64,000 bases of DNA from contig DFLT01000002.1 of the NCBI GenBank assembly GCA_002375465.1, positions 135,060 through 199,059 of the forward strand, given 5' to 3'. The position numbers were made by a program, and so were the translations under genes. The notes under the pieces were generated by a model, which saw only the letters and a list, made by a program, of their open reading frames with translations, was not told the DNA's origin and searched no databases. The DNA comes from Alphaproteobacteria bacterium UBA3612. GTDB taxonomy: Bacteria; Pseudomonadota; Alphaproteobacteria; Sphingomonadales; Sphingomonadaceae. Shown here piece by piece: positions 61,362 through 64,000 of this stretch. Every line of letters begins with the position of its first letter. Position 1 is the stretch's first letter.

Positions 61362-63917
61362 CTAGCCGAGGGCTTTTTTCAGGGCCTCTTGCAACTGGTC
61401 TTCATCTACCGGCTTTTGCAATACGCCGACATTGGCGAACCGCTTCGTCAGGTCGCTTCCCTCGCCATAGCCGGTCGAAAACAGAAACGGCACCTTTCGC
61501 TCGGTCAAGGCTTCCGCCACCGGCTCGCTGGTACCGGACCCCAAATTCACGTCCAGCATGGCAAAGCGAAGTTTGTGTTTCTCCAGGGACTTCAATGCCT
61601 CTTCGACGGTTGCGGCGATGTGGACACGCTCCGCCCCCATCCGCTCAAGGGCGTTCTCGACGTCCATTGCGATGATCATATTGTCTTCCAGCAACAGAAC
61701 GTCGCCAGACAAGGGCGGATGCATATCTTCCTCCTGCGGCGCGGGGGCCGGTTTGGCAGCAATGCGCGTCATGCCGTCGATCTGATCGCCGGGGATGACG
61801 AAACGGGCGCGCAGGCCCGACACGTCATAGCGGATGTCTGCCTCCCCCTTCAACTCGAAGGGGACGGAACGTTCTATGATCGTCGTTCCGAAACCGCGCC
61901 GGGTCGGTGCAGTGACGGGCGGACCGCCGCGTTCCTGCCAGTTCACGATCAGCGCCTCTTCCTCGTCGCGGGACAGAGTTATTTCCACCGAGCCCCTGCT
62001 ATCGGCCAAGCCGCCATATTTGGCGCTGTTGGTCAGAAGTTCGTGGATCACGAGCGACATTGTGGTGAACGCCTGAGGCTTCAGCAGGATATCGGGACCG
62101 GAAATGCGCACCCGGTCGGCCTTTTCGGACAAATAGGCCGCCGCTTCGGTACGGATCAGTTCCGACAGGCTGGCGGGTGCCCATTGTTTCTTTGTAATGA
62201 GATCGTGGGCGCGGGCCAGCGCGTGGACCCGGCCGCCGATCTTTGCGGTGAAACCCTCGACATTGTCGCCCTCTGACCGCGACTGGGATATCAGGCCGCG
62301 AATCAGTGTCAGTATGTTGCGAACCCGGTGGTTCAACTCAGCGATCAGCAATTCCTGCCGCTCAGACGCCTGCTTCGCCACTCCCGCCGCGCGGTCGGTC
62401 ATCTTCAGGACAACCTCCAGCAGGGTAATCCGCAGCCATTCGGAGGCGCGGATCTGCTGCGGCGTCCAGGGACGGGAACGGCCGTGCACCTCCTGTTTCC
62501 ATTCGGTGAAGGAATTGCGCGGCCGTAGCTGGCCACCGCCTTCGCCCACTTCCACCGGCTTGTCAGGGTTGCCGCTCCAGGTGACAGTGTGGGCATATTC
62601 CTTGCGGAAACAGACGATATGGTCGCGCGGCTTGCGCGAAACCGGTATGGCCAGCAGCCCGGCAACGTCCGCTTCAATCGAGGCGGCGGCCGGATAGACC
62701 TCCTGCAGCCGGTCGGTCGTATAGATCTTGCTGGCGGCGGCGGTATTCAGAAAGCGGGCCAGCGGCTCGAATTCCTCGCGCGAGGGGACGGTGCCGCGCG
62801 TCTGGTACTCGCCATCGATCCACGCCGCCATGCCGTCGCATTCGCTGACGTCGCACAGGGCCTCTGCGATGGTGTCGAAATTATCCTGCAGCGTTTCGCC
62901 GCCTGCCAGCTGCGCCATCAGCCGGTCGTGCAGGTCGCGGGCCACGCTGTCATGGTCGCGCTGAGACGCAGCTTCCTTTTCCCCCAGAACGAAGGCGAAC
63001 AGCTGCCCGAACAGCTCAGCCGCGCTTCTGACGTCATAGTTCAGGACGCGGGGCGACTCATGGTGACAGGCGAAGAGGCCCCACAATTTCCCCTCCCGAA
63101 TGATCGAGACGGACATGGATGCGCCAACGCCCATGTTGCGCAGATATTCCAGATGGATCGGGCTGACCGCGCGCGTCGCCGACATTGTCAGGTCGAGGGC
63201 TTTGCCGTCTGGCCCCTGCTGCGGCAGGATCGGCACCGGCGTCGCATCGACATCGCTGATGATCCGCAGGGTGCTGCGCAGGTACATGCGGCGCGCCTGT
63301 TTCGGAATGTCGGTGGAGGGGAAAGCAAGCCCGAAGAAACGCTCCATATGCGCTTCTCCCGCCTCTGCAATGACGGTGCCGTGGCCTTCGCCATCGTCCG
63401 ACAGGCGATAGACCATGACACGGTCGAATCCGGTCAGCAGCTTCATCTGCCGTGCTGCTCGATCGGTCAGTTCCTGTACCGTCGTCGCGCGCGACAGGCG
63501 ATCCACCATCGCACGGACGCTGGCGGCATATTCGCCCGGCGCGCCGCCACCGTGGCGTTCAGCCTCCAGGATGAAGTCGCCGCCCGCGACATGCAGCGCG
63601 AAGTCGAACAGTTCCCCGCCCTCGACGACGGGAAGGCCGAACAGGCGTTCTACCGCATCCGGATCGATCAGCATGCGCATGCGCCGCCGCAACGCCTCGT
63701 TCAGGGGCTTGCCCAGCAGCTGGTCCAGCGGCGTGCCGATCAGCTCCTCTGCAGCAACACCGTAGACCTCCGCGACATTGGCGCTGGCGCGGGTAACGAT
63801 CCAGTCTGTGGTGAAGGCGATCAGTGTTCCGAAAGGCTGGACATGCCCCAGAAACTGTATTTCCTCCCGCTCGCAGTTCGTCAGGTCGACGGGTGCGCCG
63901 CGGCTCGGCATATCCAT
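61362..63917 (-). CDS. bphP: Bacteriophytochrome with HWE histidine kinase and response-regulator domain
   Basis: An 851-residue red/far-red photoreceptor kinase. Cys15 (LTNCEREEIQ) is the biliverdin-binding residue. PAS (about 15-125), GAF (about 145-310) with the PxSDIP-like FPSTDIPKQ (Asp203) and His255, and PHY with the tongue motif LRPRNSF (about residues 464-470) follow. An HWE kinase has ELNHRVRN (His530), the N-box HELLTNSAKYGGL and the WxE region NWQERGG. A C-terminal receiver carries MLDVN (Asp789) and LQKP (Lys835). Hybrid kinase: the output partner is probably a separate protein. Start ATG 63917, or ATG 63911. Twelve bases after the preceding gene's stop. Confidence 0.94.
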   Translation of the reverse strand: MDMPSRGAPVDLTNCEREEIQFLGHVQPFGTLIAFTTDWIVTRASANVAEVYGVAAEELIGTPLDQLLGKPLNEALRRRMRMLIDPDAVERLFGLPVVEGGELFDFALHVAGGDFILEAERHGGGAPGEYAASVRAMVDRLSRATTVQELTDRAARQMKLLTGFDRVMVYRLSDDGEGHGTVIAEAGEAHMERFFGLAFPSTDIPKQARRMYLRSTLRIISDVDATPVPILPQQGPDGKALDLTMSATRAVSPIHLEYLRNMGVGASMSVSIIREGKLWGLFACHHESPRVLNYDVRSAAELFGQLFAFVLGEKEAASQRDHDSVARDLHDRLMAQLAGGETLQDNFDTIAEALCDVSECDGMAAWIDGEYQTRGTVPSREEFEPLARFLNTAAASKIYTTDRLQEVYPAAASIEADVAGLLAIPVSRKPRDHIVCFRKEYAHTVTWSGNPDKPVEVGEGGGQLRPRNSFTEWKQEVHGRSRPWTPQQIRASEWLRITLLEVVLKMTDRAAGVAKQASERQELLIAELNHRVRNILTLIRGLISQSRSEGDNVEGFTAKIGGRVHALARAHDLITKKQWAPASLSELIRTEAAAYLSEKADRVRISGPDILLKPQAFTTMSLVIHELLTNSAKYGGLADSRGSVEITLSRDEEEALIVNWQERGGPPVTAPTRRGFGTTIIERSVPFELKGEADIRYDVSGLRARFVIPGDQIDGMTRIAAKPAPAPQEEDMHPPLSGDVLLLEDNMIIAMDVENALERMGAERVHIAATVEEALKSLEKHKLRFAMLDVNLGSGTSEPVAEALTERKVPFLFSTGYGEGSDLTKRFANVGVLQKPVDEDQLQEALKKALG

Positions 63918-63929
63918 TGGTACAAAACC

Positions 63930-64000
63930 CTAAACAATATGGGCGGCTGCCTGAGCGGCGGCCGCGAAGGTCACGAACGTCGCGCGGGCCCCGGCAAGAC
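63930..64000 (-). CDS. C-terminal end of an upstream gene, possibly heme oxygenase (partial)
   Basis: The last 22 codons of a minus-strand gene enter from the right edge (…LAGARATFVTFAAAAQ…) and stop 12 bases before the phytochrome start. In many Alphaproteobacteria bphO precedes bphP to supply biliverdin, and the ARATF pattern fits the C-terminal helix of such proteins. Too little is visible for certainty. Confidence 0.4.
   Translation of the reverse strand, partial: LAGARATFVTFAAAAQAAAHIV

Overview
The window is a high-GC alphaproteobacterial chromosome segment, most likely from the Sphingomonadaceae. Supporting gene types are TrcR (DUF1013), DUF1192, DUF3576, an NDUFA9-like protein, the leuS-lptE-holA cluster, and a bacteriophytochrome with an HWE kinase. 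It divides into an accessory left third (about 1-22,000) and an ordinary core right two-thirds (about 22,000-64,000). The boundary is a tRNA-Leu(CAG) gene used as an integration site.

Accessory third. At 1-2,997 lie small mobile-element-type genes (DUF3768, an HNH nuclease, a 74-residue protein and a DUF2188 gene cut by an IS). At 2,995-6,007 are two IS3-family elements; the second truncates a LysR gene. At 6,706-14,477 is a tripartite RND efflux operon with a divergent TetR gene and a patatin-like lipoprotein. At 15,078 there is a copy of the tRNA-Leu 3' end, followed by an integrase truncated by a second copy of a ~480 bp repeat (first copy at 2,207). Between that integrase and an intact integrase abutting the tRNA lie two unrecognised genes (523 and 724 codons), both with nuclease-like signatures. 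This pair is the best candidate in the window for an undescribed, possibly defensive, system.

Core. 22,213-27,345: NDUFA9-like protein, quinone oxidoreductase, thrS, and infC with an apparent AUU start. 27,504-35,834: ene-reductase, Na+/H+ antiporter, LpxH-like phosphatase plus glycosyltransferase, TrcR, an MBL hydrolase and an acyl-CoA ligase. 36,033-41,698: a beta-barrel-like protein, a DUF3576 lipoprotein, leuS-lptE-holA and the SRP RNA. 41,765-51,961: DsbA-like and M48 envelope proteins, GST, DEAD helicase, dienelactone hydrolase, Ada, a threonine-dehydratase-like enzyme, cyclophilin and a LolA-like protein. 52,250-59,685: xth, ribA, radA, a KefB-like antiporter and ftsK. 59,744-64,000: a candidate small RNA, a UbiH-like hydroxylase and a bacteriophytochrome whose upstream neighbour may be a heme oxygenase.

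How the genes work together: the efflux operon, TetR and lipoprotein look like one stress-response cassette. The M48/DsbA, LptE, LolA, LpxH-like and beta-barrel genes serve the envelope. The phytochrome operon would supply its own biliverdin if the upstream partial gene is a heme oxygenase. All function calls rest on motif reading by eye; no database search was run.
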